64,000 nucleotides of DNA from Castellaniella denitrificans. Its GTDB lineage: Bacteria > Pseudomonadota > Gammaproteobacteria > Burkholderiales > Burkholderiaceae_B. The DNA lies in NCBI RefSeq assembly GCF_042653765.1, contig NZ_JBHSEZ010000001.1, positions 1 to 64,000 on the forward strand. Reading direction: 5' to 3'. The translations under genes were made by a program, and so were the position numbers. Within the stretch, counting starts at the first letter, position 1. The number at the start of each line of letters is the position of its first letter. Under the pieces are notes generated by a model that was given only the letters and a program-made list of their open reading frames with translations, was not told the origin of the DNA and did not search any database. Positions 30,470 through 38,724 of this stretch are shown in pieces.

Positions 30470-31345
30470 ATGAGCACGGCAGCATCACCGCAAAGCAGCG
30501 TACGGGCCGGCATCGGCTGCATTCTGGCCGGCATATTCTGCCTGACCATCAGCGATGGCTTGGCCAAGTGGCTGGGCGCTTTCTACCCTCCCATCCAGCT
30601 TCTTTTTCTGCGCGCGCTCATCGCCCTCCCCCTGGTCGCCGCGCTGGTGCTGTTCCTGGGCGGGCGCGAGGCGCTGCGCACCCGGCACATCGGCGTGCAT
30701 CTGCTGCGCGGCGCCCTCAACGTAGCCTCCGCTTCCTGCTTTTACCTGGGCCTGACGATGCTTCCGCTGGCCGAGAACACCGCCGTCGCATTCTGCGCAC
30801 CGCTGTTCGTGACCGCCATTTCCGTCGCCTTCCTCGGCGAAAAAGTCTCGAAAGGCAGCTGGCTGGCCATACTCGCCGGGTTTGCCGGCGTCATGGTCAT
30901 CGTCCGGCCCAGCCCGGGCAACATCCAGCTGGCCGCCCTGCTGCCGCTGGCCACCGCACTCGGCTACGCCGTCATGATGGTCAGCGCAAAACGCATCAGC
31001 GCCCGCGAAAGCATGTTCACGACGATGTTCCACATCGTCCTCGGACAGTTGATATTCGCCGGCCTGCCCCTGGCGATCGTATGGAAGCCGATCGACTGGG
31101 CGCATCTGCCCGGCTTCGTCGGAATCGCCCTTTGCAGCACGGCGGGGCTCGGGCTGATCACCCAGGCTTTCCGCATCGCGCCCGCATCGGTCGTGGCCCC
31201 GTTCGACTATTTCGGCCTGATATCGGCGGGATTGCTCGGCTGGTTTTTCTGGAATGAACTCCCCGATGCCTGGTTCTACGTCGGCGCGCTGACGATCGCC
31301 GCCAGCGGCATCTACGTGGCCCTGTCGAATGGACGCCGGAAATGA
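30470..31345 (+). CDS. EamA/DMT family transporter
   Basis: Inner-membrane permease of 291 residues with about ten hydrophobic segments in two EamA repeats. The first repeat begins GIGCILAGIFCLTISDGLAK and ends GFAGVMVIVRPSPGN. The second begins LAALLPLATALGYAVMMVSA and ends FYVGALTIAASGIYVALSNG. Members export amino acids, drugs or other small molecules; the substrate cannot be told. Stands alone after the tRNA-Met terminator. Confidence 0.88.
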   Translation: MSTAASPQSSVRAGIGCILAGIFCLTISDGLAKWLGAFYPPIQLLFLRALIALPLVAALVLFLGGREALRTRHIGVHLLRGALNVASASCFYLGLTMLPLAENTAVAFCAPLFVTAISVAFLGEKVSKGSWLAILAGFAGVMVIVRPSPGNIQLAALLPLATALGYAVMMVSAKRISARESMFTTMFHIVLGQLIFAGLPLAIVWKPIDWAHLPGFVGIALCSTAGLGLITQAFRIAPASVVAPFDYFGLISAGLLGWFFWNELPDAWFYVGALTIAASGIYVALSNGRRK

Positions 31346-31503
31346 AGAAGCGCGGCGGCCGCGCAAGACCACCGTGATGCGCCGCCACGCTGTATCCACT
31401 TGAAATGCCGAAAACGCCCGGACACCCGTCCGCCCCCGCCCCGTGTTACTGTAATTTCGCATTCCCCGCTCTTGCATCCGACCTTTCCACAAGGACGCAC
31501 ACC

Positions 31504-31830
31504 ATGAAATCGAACCTCACCCGCATCATCGCCATCGCCGCGATGGCCGGCGCGGCCACCGTCATGATCTCGGGCTGCTCCGTGGCCCGCAAGCAGGAAA
31601 CCGTCGGCCAGTACATCGACGGTTCGGCCGTCACGGCCGAAATCAAGGCCAAGCTGGCCAACGACCCCGCCACCTCGGCAGCGAACATCAACGTCAAGAC
31701 CATCGACGGGGGCGTGGTGCAGCTGTCGGGCTTCGCCAAGTCCCAGCACGAGAAGGACCGCGCGGGCGAACTGGCCCGGTCGGTCAAGGGCGTGACCCAG
31801 GTGCACAACGGCCTGGTCGTCAAACCGTGA
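31504..31830 (+). CDS. BON domain-containing lipoprotein
   Basis: A 108-residue envelope protein. It has a lipoprotein signal with lipobox VMISGCS (Cys near residue 24). One BON domain follows: DGSAVTAEIKAKLANDPATS, INVKTIDGGVVQLSGFAKSQ and GVTQVHNGLVVKP. BON domains bind phospholipid surfaces; related OsmY-type proteins respond to envelope or osmotic stress. The ribosome site AAGGA precedes the ATG. An upstream extension in frame (from 31405) lacks a signal peptide and is not favoured. Confidence 0.9.
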   Translation: MKSNLTRIIAIAAMAGAATVMISGCSVARKQETVGQYIDGSAVTAEIKAKLANDPATSAANINVKTIDGGVVQLSGFAKSQHEKDRAGELARSVKGVTQVHNGLVVKP

Positions 31831-31845
31831 GACAATGCGGGCGCC

Positions 31846-32595
31846 ATGCCTGACGCCCGCCCCGACCTCGCCGATCCGCTCGCCGCGCTGGCTCCGCCCG
31901 GAGTCCAGGCGGAAGCCGCCGACCTGGCCCGGGACGCCTTCACCCGGGCCTTCCGCCATGCGGCGGCAGAATCTTCCCCTTTCCCGCTGGACGCGCTGCG
32001 GACGCAATGCCTGGACTGGGTCCGGGCCGACCCCGGCGCCGAGGCGCGCGCCTTGCGGATGGCGCTGCTGCTGGCCGGGCTGGACCAATGGGGGCTGGCG
32101 TTCAGCCAGGCCTTCGGCATCCAGGCGATCCCGCCCCTGACCGCGCTGATCGGCGCCCTACGCACCGGACTGGACCCCGAGGAAGACGTCCAGTTCCAGC
32201 GGCAGTTCGAACGCCTCGACGCCACCGAAACCGCGGCCATCGACTTCAAGATCGCGCTGCGCCGCCAGATCCACCTGGCCCTGTGGCACGCCATGGGAGC
32301 GGGCGAAAGCCTGGAGGCGGTCGAGCCGGTGATCCAGGCCCTGGGCAGCCAGTTGCTGGCCCTGGACGCGGGCATGCCGGAACTGGGCTGGCGCCTGGTC
32401 GCGGACACGCTGGCCCATATCCAGATCCGCTTGCTGGAGGAATCCGGCGCCGCCGGGCTGGCCCAGTCCGGCACGCAATGCCTGTTCGCCTCGCTGCGCC
32501 AGGCATGGCCCAAGGAACACCACGACCGCGTCATGGCCCAGGCCACCCAGGCCGTGCTGGCCTGGCAGCGGGCCCGCCGGCCATCGGCCGGCTGA
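31846..32595 (+). CDS. Conserved hypothetical protein, all-helical
   Basis: A 249-residue protein I cannot assign to a named family. It is rich in Ala, Leu and Gln, with long predicted helices (e.g. ALRMALLLAGLDQWGLAFSQ and RRQIHLALWHAMGAGESLEA). It has no signal peptide, no membrane segment and no metal or nucleotide motif. It starts 15 bases after the BON lipoprotein stop. Codon use and GC at third positions match its neighbours, so it is a real gene. Confidence 0.7.
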   Translation: MPDARPDLADPLAALAPPGVQAEAADLARDAFTRAFRHAAAESSPFPLDALRTQCLDWVRADPGAEARALRMALLLAGLDQWGLAFSQAFGIQAIPPLTALIGALRTGLDPEEDVQFQRQFERLDATETAAIDFKIALRRQIHLALWHAMGAGESLEAVEPVIQALGSQLLALDAGMPELGWRLVADTLAHIQIRLLEESGAAGLAQSGTQCLFASLRQAWPKEHHDRVMAQATQAVLAWQRARRPSAG

Positions 32596-32701
32596 CCGCG
32601 AATCGGGGGCCGGAACCAGAATCCCGGCCCTTCGCGGAAAAATCCGGGGACGCTAGGGCATACCACGAGAGACAGAGCGGCCATGCTCTGTTACATTTGG
32701 G

Positions 32702-34261
32702 ATGCGGCACCCCACCCACCCAGATTTCCGCTCGATCATGTCCCCGGTTTTCCGTCCCCGCACACGATGCTGCCGGAGGCCCGTCCAGGCTGCCCTGGTC
32801 GCGGCGATCGCTTTCCTGTGCGCGCTCCTGGGACAACTGACCCGGCCCGAAGACGGGCTGTCGATCCTGTGGCCGGCCAACGCCCTGCTGGCCGGCCTGC
32901 TGATCCGCCACCCGTCCCTGGCCCGCCCGCCGTCCTGGGCGGGCGCGCTCTGCGGCCTGGCGCTCGCGAACGTCGTCCTCGAAGGCCTGCGCTGGCCTGC
33001 CGCCCTGAGCTACGGCGTCACGGACCTGTCGGGCGTGTTCGTCGCCTGGATCATCCTGTCGTCCGACTGGTCGCCCCCCCGATTGCGCAGCCCCCGGGCC
33101 ATCAGCCAGGTGCTGGCGGCCTGCGTGGCGGCGGCGGCCGCCAACGCGGCCATCGCCCTGGCCCTCACGCCCTGGCTGCGGCCCGACGCGCAATGGCCGA
33201 CGGTCGCCCTGAACTGGTTCTTCGGCCAGTTGCTCAGCTACAGCGCCTTCCTGCCGCCGATCATGCTCCTACCCCGGCGCCTCAGGCTGCGCGGGGACCG
33301 CCGCCGATCCTGGGCCTCCCTGCTCAAGCGGATGGGCAGCGGAACCCTGCTGCTGCCCTTCGCCGCGCTGCTCGCCAGCCTGTCCCTGTGCTTCCTGCTG
33401 GGCGGCCCGGGCGCCGCCGCCTTCCCCATCCCGGCCCTGATGTACTGCGCCCTGGCCTACCGCCAGGGCACGACGGCCTGGATCACCCTGATGACCGCGC
33501 TCACCGTGCTGCTGGGCATCGCCAACGGCTGGCTGCCGCTGGGCGAAGGCCATCTCCTGGCGGGCCTCCACGCCTGGGACATGGTGTCGCTGCGGCTGGG
33601 GGTGCTGCTGCTGGTCGTGTCGCCCCTGCTGGTATCCGGCATCCTGGCGGCCCGCAGCGACCTGATCTCGTCCCTGAACCTGGCCCTGGACCACGACGGC
33701 CTGACCCGCGCGCTGTCGCGCCAGGCCTTTCTGCGCAGCGCCGACGAACATCTGGGGCGGACCCCGGCGCCGCCCCAGGGCAACGCCCTGCTGATGCTGG
33801 ACATCGATCATTTCAAGCAGTTGAACGACCGGCATGGCCACGCCGCCGGCGACCGGGTCCTGAAGGCCTTCGCGCAGACCATCCGCACCATCGTCCGCCC
33901 TCTCGACCTGTTCGGCCGCCTGGGCGGCGAGGAATTCGCCCTGTTCCTGCCCGACACGTCGGAACGGGACGCGAACGACATCGCCGAACGCCTGCGCTTC
34001 TGCGTCGAAAGGCTGGAAGTCCCCCTGGACGACGGACCGCCGCTGAAGATCTCCGTCAGCATCGGCACGGTGCACGACTCGCGCACGCCGCTCGCCTCCC
34101 TGTCCGAGCTTTTGGCGTATGCTGATCGGGCGATGTACCAGGCCAAGCGCGGCGGACGCAACCGGGTGCACGCCCATGGCGGCCCCGCCGCCCAGGCATC
34201 GGATGCGACGGAGGACCCGGCATGGCACCCACCCTTGAACAACGCGCCCAAGGCGCCCTGA
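32702..34261 (+). CDS. MASE1-GGDEF diguanylate cyclase
   Basis: A 519-residue membrane diguanylate cyclase. The first about 320 residues form the multi-spanning MASE1 sensor (LLGQLTRPEDGLSILWPANA and several further hydrophobic helices). The GGDEF domain follows with DHDGLTRALSRQAFLR, LMLDIDHFKQLNDRHGHAAG and active-site GGEEF, with the inhibitory RPLD five residues before. It is a paralogue of 41391-42959. A second start at 32738 (MSPVFRP) aligns with an internal Met of the paralogue and may be the real one. The last 40 bases overlap the next gene. Confidence 0.9.
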   Translation: MRHPTHPDFRSIMSPVFRPRTRCCRRPVQAALVAAIAFLCALLGQLTRPEDGLSILWPANALLAGLLIRHPSLARPPSWAGALCGLALANVVLEGLRWPAALSYGVTDLSGVFVAWIILSSDWSPPRLRSPRAISQVLAACVAAAAANAAIALALTPWLRPDAQWPTVALNWFFGQLLSYSAFLPPIMLLPRRLRLRGDRRRSWASLLKRMGSGTLLLPFAALLASLSLCFLLGGPGAAAFPIPALMYCALAYRQGTTAWITLMTALTVLLGIANGWLPLGEGHLLAGLHAWDMVSLRLGVLLLVVSPLLVSGILAARSDLISSLNLALDHDGLTRALSRQAFLRSADEHLGRTPAPPQGNALLMLDIDHFKQLNDRHGHAAGDRVLKAFAQTIRTIVRPLDLFGRLGGEEFALFLPDTSERDANDIAERLRFCVERLEVPLDDGPPLKISVSIGTVHDSRTPLASLSELLAYADRAMYQAKRGGRNRVHAHGGPAAQASDATEDPAWHPPLNNAPKAP

Positions 34262-35301
34262 TCGGCGCCTACGTCGGCGACGCCCTGGCCCTGGGGCCGC
34301 ACTGGTACTACGACCTGGACGCCCTGCGGCGCGACTACGGCGACTGGATCGACGGCTACACGGATCCCCGCCCGGACCGCTACCATGCCGGGCTGCGGGC
34401 CGGCCAGTCGGGCCAGGCCGGCTTCATCCTGGACCTGCTGACGGAATCCCTGGACGCGCGCGGAGAATACGACGAGGCGGATTTCTGCCGCCGGCTGGAC
34501 CAGGACTTCTTTCCCCTGCTGGACGGTACGCCCATGAACGGGCCGGGCGGCTACACCAGCCAGTCGATCCGCGAGACCTGGCGCCTGCGCGTGGGCCAGG
34601 GCCTGCCCTGGGGCCGGGTGGCCGGCCTGGCCGACACCACCGAGGCGGCCGAACGCATCCTGGCCCTGGCCGTGCGCTACGCCCGCCAGCCGGCCGACCT
34701 GGCGCGCCACTGCGCCGCGAACACGGCACTGACCCAGCGCGACGCCACGGTGATGGCCATGACCGTGGCCTACGGCTGCGTGCTGGGCAGCTTGGTGCGC
34801 GGCGAGCCGCTGGACGCGGCCACGTCCGACCGTCTGATGGCGCTGGTGCGCGACGGCGCCCTGCCCTTCCACAGCGTGACCTCCGCCGGAGAGAACACCC
34901 CGCCGCCGGGGCCGGAGGCGCCCAGGACGGCCGGCCAGTTCCCCTCGCCGGACGCCCTGCTGACGGTGTCCTGCGTCCTGCGCGCCGTCCAGGATCCGGG
35001 CATCCGCGTCGATCCGGCCTGGAAGGCGTCGCTGCTGTACGGCATGCCCTGCGCGGTCTACCACCAGTTCCCCGCCGCCTACTACCTGGCCGGCCGCTTC
35101 CAGGGCGATTTCGAGTCCGCCGTCCTGCACGCCGTCAACGGCGGCGGCCAGAACCAGGCCCGGGCAATGCTGACCGGCGCCCTGTGCGGCGCCATCGGCG
35201 GCATCCAGGCGATCCCGGTCCGATTCATCGAACCCCTGGAACACGGCGCGCGGCGCCTGGAGCGCGCCGGCCGGCTGGCCCGCCAGGCCGCGGCGGCCTG
35301 A
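34222..35301 (+). CDS. ADP-ribosylglycohydrolase family protein, J1-crystallin-like, metal site altered
   Basis: A 359-residue protein with the ADP-ribosylglycohydrolase fold markers, starting GALIGAYVGDALALGPHWYY. In true hydrolases two acidic motifs (TDDT and GGDTDT) bind the magnesium ions. Here the matching places read SGQA (about residue 66) and NGGGQNQAR (about residue 308), so the dinuclear metal site is mostly lost. This fits the J1-crystallin-like branch of the family, whose activity is not established. The ribosome site GGAGG is 7 bases before the ATG, inside the preceding cyclase gene, so the two are co-expressed. Confidence 0.8.
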   Translation: MAPTLEQRAQGALIGAYVGDALALGPHWYYDLDALRRDYGDWIDGYTDPRPDRYHAGLRAGQSGQAGFILDLLTESLDARGEYDEADFCRRLDQDFFPLLDGTPMNGPGGYTSQSIRETWRLRVGQGLPWGRVAGLADTTEAAERILALAVRYARQPADLARHCAANTALTQRDATVMAMTVAYGCVLGSLVRGEPLDAATSDRLMALVRDGALPFHSVTSAGENTPPPGPEAPRTAGQFPSPDALLTVSCVLRAVQDPGIRVDPAWKASLLYGMPCAVYHQFPAAYYLAGRFQGDFESAVLHAVNGGGQNQARAMLTGALCGAIGGIQAIPVRFIEPLEHGARRLERAGRLARQAAAA

Positions 35302-35309
35302 CGTCCCGG

Positions 35310-36041
35310 TCAGCGCACCGGCAGGAAATTGAAGAACAGCAAACCCTGCACGTAGTTGATGCCGATGCGGCGCAGGCCCTCGTCCTGCAGCGAGGCCTCC
35401 AGGTCCAGGCGGGCGACGATGCGTCCGAACTCGCGCTCGAAGCTCAGGTTGGCCACGCCGTCGCCCAGCTCATTGGACAGCAGCAGCGGCCGCCCCTGGG
35501 CATCGCGCCGGCTGGACAGCATCCAGGCGGCGATCTCGACGTTGCGGGCGGCGTTGAAGACGTGCCGGGCCTGGACCGAATCGCCGACGTGGAAACGGGT
35601 CAGCCCGCCGTGCGCCGCGATGATCATGCTGGACAGCCCCAGTACGAACGCCGCCGCACGGTCTCCCGGATAGCGCGGGTCCATGGCGACCGACAGGACC
35701 TCGATGTCCCGCAGCCCATCCAGTTCCTTGGGCACCTCGCCGCGATGGATGCGCGCGCGGCCCTGCTCCAGGGCGGTCTTCAGGTCCGTGAATCCGGCCT
35801 TGCGCCATTCGCCCGGATTGCGTCTGTACAGCTTTTCCAGCAGGCGGTCCAGGCTGTCCAGGTTGTCGCGCATCGCCAGGGTCTGCAGCCGATTGATGTC
35901 GCTCTGGGCGAACTGGTCGGCGGACATGGACTCGCCTTGCAGCCCCGGATCGGAAGGAGCCGCGCAACCGGCCAGTGCCAGCAGGCCGGCCAGCCACCAC
36001 GCGCGCCAGCGGACGGATCCCGGGAGGCGCGCGCCGGCCAT
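35310..36041 (-). CDS. Putative lipoprotein, unknown function
   Basis: A 243-residue protein with lipoprotein signal (WWLAGLLALAGCAAPSDPG, Cys near 25). The mature part is mixed helical: DRLLEKLYRRNPGEWRKAGF, DPRYPGDRAAAFVLGLSSMI and RIGINYVQGLLFFNFLPVR. I do not recognise the family. Its start codon shares one base with the stop of ghrA, so they are co-transcribed. A much longer open frame upstream is antisense-type shadow of ghrA and is not used. Confidence 0.8.
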   Translation of the reverse strand: MAGARLPGSVRWRAWWLAGLLALAGCAAPSDPGLQGESMSADQFAQSDINRLQTLAMRDNLDSLDRLLEKLYRRNPGEWRKAGFTDLKTALEQGRARIHRGEVPKELDGLRDIEVLSVAMDPRYPGDRAAAFVLGLSSMIIAAHGGLTRFHVGDSVQARHVFNAARNVEIAAWMLSSRRDAQGRPLLLSNELGDGVANLSFEREFGRIVARLDLEASLQDEGLRRIGINYVQGLLFFNFLPVR

Positions 36042-36973
36042 CAGTATTGCCGGTCCCGGTCCACGATGCCTGTGATCGGCTCGCCCCGGTCCAGGGCGCG
36101 GATCTTGCCGGCGATCTGGCGCACCGTGCGGTCCATCAGGCTGGCGCCGGCGACGTGCGGCGTGACGCGGATGCGCGCGTCGGTCCAGAAGGGATGGCCG
36201 GGCGGCAGGGGCTCGCGCTCGAAGACGTCCAGGGCCGCCGCCCGCACGCGGCCGCTGTCCAGGGCGGCCAGCAGGTCGACTTCGACCAGGTGCCCGCCCC
36301 GGGCGATGTTGATCACCAGCGCGTCGGGCCGCAACTGCTCGAAGGTGCGGCGGCACAGGATGCCCCGGGTGGCGTCGGTCAGCGGCAGCGCGTTCACCAG
36401 CACGCGCGTGCGCGCCAGGAACGCGGCCAGGCCGGCCTCGCCGCCGTAGGACTCGGCGCCCGGCACGGCGCGGCCGCTGCGCGACCAGACCGCCGTCGGA
36501 TATTCCAGGGCGGCGCAGGCCTGGGCGACCCGCGCGCCCATCGCCCCGGCGCCCAGGACGCCGACGGTCCAGGCGTCGCGGTCGATGTCGTCCAGGGGCC
36601 GCCAGAGCCCCTCGGCCTGCTGGCGCTCGTAGCGGCCGAAGTCGCGCGATTCGCGCAGCAGATGATAGAGCGTGTATTCCGCCATCTGCACCGCCATGCC
36701 GCCGTCCTCCAGCCGCACCAGGGGCAGGCCGGCCGGCAGGCCCGGCAGGCGCAGCAGGGCGTCGACCCCCGCGCCCAGGTTGAACAGGGCGCGCAGCCTG
36801 GGCTCGCGGACGAACAGATCGGCCGGCGGCGCCCAGACCACGGCGTAATCGGCCCGGCCTTCCGGCTGGCCGTCGCCCCACAGGCGCACCCGGGCTTCGG
36901 GCAAGGCGTCGCGCAGGGCCGCCGCCCAAGCCTGCGGGTCGGCTTCCAGTGCCGATGCGAAGACGATATCCAT
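36041..36973 (-). CDS. ghrA: Glyoxylate/hydroxypyruvate reductase A
   Basis: D-2-hydroxyacid dehydrogenase of 310 residues that reduces glyoxylate and hydroxypyruvate with NADPH. The NAD(P)-binding motif is TVGVLGAGAMGARVAQACAA (about 135-154). The catalytic Arg is in NALPLTDATRGIL/NIARGGHLVE, the Glu is in ALDVFEREPLPPGHPFW, and the His is in VTPHVAGASL, all as in GhrA. Functionally it connects with the glycolate oxidase genes further right (51074-54915), although it is not linked. Followed by a lipoprotein gene, preceded 4 bases away by an M14 peptidase gene. Confidence 0.9.
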   Translation of the reverse strand: MDIVFASALEADPQAWAAALRDALPEARVRLWGDGQPEGRADYAVVWAPPADLFVREPRLRALFNLGAGVDALLRLPGLPAGLPLVRLEDGGMAVQMAEYTLYHLLRESRDFGRYERQQAEGLWRPLDDIDRDAWTVGVLGAGAMGARVAQACAALEYPTAVWSRSGRAVPGAESYGGEAGLAAFLARTRVLVNALPLTDATRGILCRRTFEQLRPDALVINIARGGHLVEVDLLAALDSGRVRAAALDVFEREPLPPGHPFWTDARIRVTPHVAGASLMDRTVRQIAGKIRALDRGEPITGIVDRDRQY

Positions 36974-36977
36974 GCCG

Positions 36978-37910
36978 TCAATGCTCCAGGGCGTAGTCCA
37001 GTGCCGCGCGCACCGCCGCGGCCTGGGCCGCGTTGCACTGGTCCGGCGTCGCGCGCGGGCTGTCGGGATAGACCTCGGTCGTGGTGCGGTAGGGCGCGTC
37101 CGTGATGCCGGCGCACAGCCCCAGGGACCGCAGGGCGTAGCGGATGACGCCCGGGGCGACCACGGGCGAACCGATGATCTCGCCGCGCGCGTCGGCGGGA
37201 GCGATGTGGGTGACTTCGGACACGGCGCGGATCACGGCGGCCTGGAATCCGGGCTGGGGAGACTCGGTATCGTCCACCAGATAGAAGCCGTCGGGGATGC
37301 CGCCCGGCGTGAAGGGCCGGCCGTCGCGCGCCGCCAGGGCGGGCCGGAACTCGGATTCGTCGCTGTCGGTGGTCTCGTGCAGGTCGATGTGCACCCGTAC
37401 GCGGTCCGCGAACGGCGCCACCAGCGCCATCAATGCCGCCGACTCCGGCGCGGGGCTGCCGGGACGGAAGGACCGGTTCGGATCCAGCGCCCGGGGATTC
37501 CAGCGGTGGATGCGCTCGTAGCCCCAGGGGCTGACGCAGGGAACGATCATCAGGTCCAGGCGGCCCGCGTAGTCGGCCGCGTGCAGATCGGCGAAGCGCA
37601 ACGCGCCGTGCACGCCGCTGGTCTCGTAGCCGTGGACCCCGCCCGTGACCAGCGCCGCCGGCCGGTCGTCGCGCCAGCCGCGGCTGCGCAGCGCGAACAG
37701 GGGATAGGTATCGGGCGCATAGTCCAATTGGCCATACGGCACGACGTCGAAACGATCGCGCAGGCGATCGATCGCCGCCAGGACTTCATCGGCATAGCTG
37801 CGCCGGCGCCGCTGGCGGGCGCGCCAGGCGGCGATTTCGGCTTCCCCCCAGGGAACGCCGGGGGTGCCGATCGGGTAGAACGGGGGCTGCATGGGCCGGA
37901 CTCCGGGCAT
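36978..37910 (-). CDS. M14 family zinc carboxypeptidase-like protein
   Basis: A 310-residue metallopeptidase-fold protein. Zinc ligands are seen in VTGGVHGYETSGVHGAL (HxxE, about residues 94-97) and VHIDLHETTDSDESEF (second His, about 174). A catalytic Glu is probably in YRTTTEVYPDSP. It lacks a signal peptide, so it acts in the cytoplasm. Family members remove C-terminal residues or acyl groups from small substrates. It ends 4 bases before ghrA and begins a three-gene unit with it and the lipoprotein gene. The start could also be at 37892 (MQPPFYP). Confidence 0.85.
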   Translation of the reverse strand: MPGVRPMQPPFYPIGTPGVPWGEAEIAAWRARQRRRRSYADEVLAAIDRLRDRFDVVPYGQLDYAPDTYPLFALRSRGWRDDRPAALVTGGVHGYETSGVHGALRFADLHAADYAGRLDLMIVPCVSPWGYERIHRWNPRALDPNRSFRPGSPAPESAALMALVAPFADRVRVHIDLHETTDSDESEFRPALAARDGRPFTPGGIPDGFYLVDDTESPQPGFQAAVIRAVSEVTHIAPADARGEIIGSPVVAPGVIRYALRSLGLCAGITDAPYRTTTEVYPDSPRATPDQCNAAQAAAVRAALDYALEH

Positions 37911-38000
37911 GAAAAACTGCGTGGAACTTTAGCACAGGGCCCCGCCGCGCCTGCGCCCGCGCCCGGGCGGGAACGGACCCGTGCCTGGCCCGCGAACCGC

Positions 38001-38672
38001 TCAATACAACCACAGCCGGACATGCACCCAGCCCGCTTCCTGAGCGGCCTCGATGGCCTCGAACACGGGGATCGACAGGAAATATGGCAGGGCGTCGCGC
38101 ACCGTGTTCCAGACGCCCTGGAGATCGACCGTGACGTGCCGCGGCGAACGCCAGGCGGCCGGACGGGGCAGGAACCGGGGCACCCGCGCGCAGTAGTCCT
38201 CGAACGGCGCGCCGAAGGACGCGCGCAGCATCCGCTCCTCCTCGCCCACGATCCAGCGGAACACCGTCCAGACCGCCAGGGCCAGGGCCAGCCCCGCCGT
38301 CAGGCTGCCGGTCTGCAGGCCGATGCCCAGGACGGCCAGGATGGAGAAGACGTACAGCGGATTGCGGCAGACCGAGTAAGGCCCCTCGGCCACCAGGTCG
38401 GCGCCCTTGCGTCCACCCAGGTACAGCATGCAGGCGCAGCGCCCCAGCAACGCCAGCGCCATCAGGATCAGGCCCGCCCATTCCAGGCCCTGGTTGACCC
38501 AGCCGGCCTCCGGCCAGGCGGAACCGATCCAGGGCAGCGCCAGCACGGCCAGCACCCCCAGGACGCCCAGCGCGCGGCGGCGCAGCACCTGGGCATGAGC
38601 CAGGCGTTCCCAGACGGAATCGATGTCGGCTTTGGAACGGGCGGCGGGGGAAGTGCAGGCGGACGAAGACAT
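38001..38672 (-). CDS. Isoprenylcysteine carboxyl methyltransferase/PEMT-like membrane protein
   Basis: A 223-residue membrane protein with about four hydrophobic helices. The PEMT/ICMT signature is GPYSVCRNPLYVFSILAVLG (about residues 118-137), followed by GEEERMLRASFGAPFEDYCA, the SAM-binding tail typical of this superfamily. The substrate is not predictable (phospholipid, isoprenoid or protein). It lies 52 bases downstream of the two-component pair and on the same strand, so it may be a target or partner. The frame stays open further upstream through the kinase end; the ATG at 38672 gives a sensible start. Confidence 0.8.
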   Translation of the reverse strand: MSSSACTSPAARSKADIDSVWERLAHAQVLRRRALGVLGVLAVLALPWIGSAWPEAGWVNQGLEWAGLILMALALLGRCACMLYLGGRKGADLVAEGPYSVCRNPLYVFSILAVLGIGLQTGSLTAGLALALAVWTVFRWIVGEEERMLRASFGAPFEDYCARVPRFLPRPAAWRSPRHVTVDLQGVWNTVRDALPYFLSIPVFEAIEAAQEAGWVHVRLWLY

Positions 38673-38724
38673 GATGGCTCCTGGTCGGACAGCGCCCACC
38701 ATAGTCCCGGAGGCCACGAATCCG

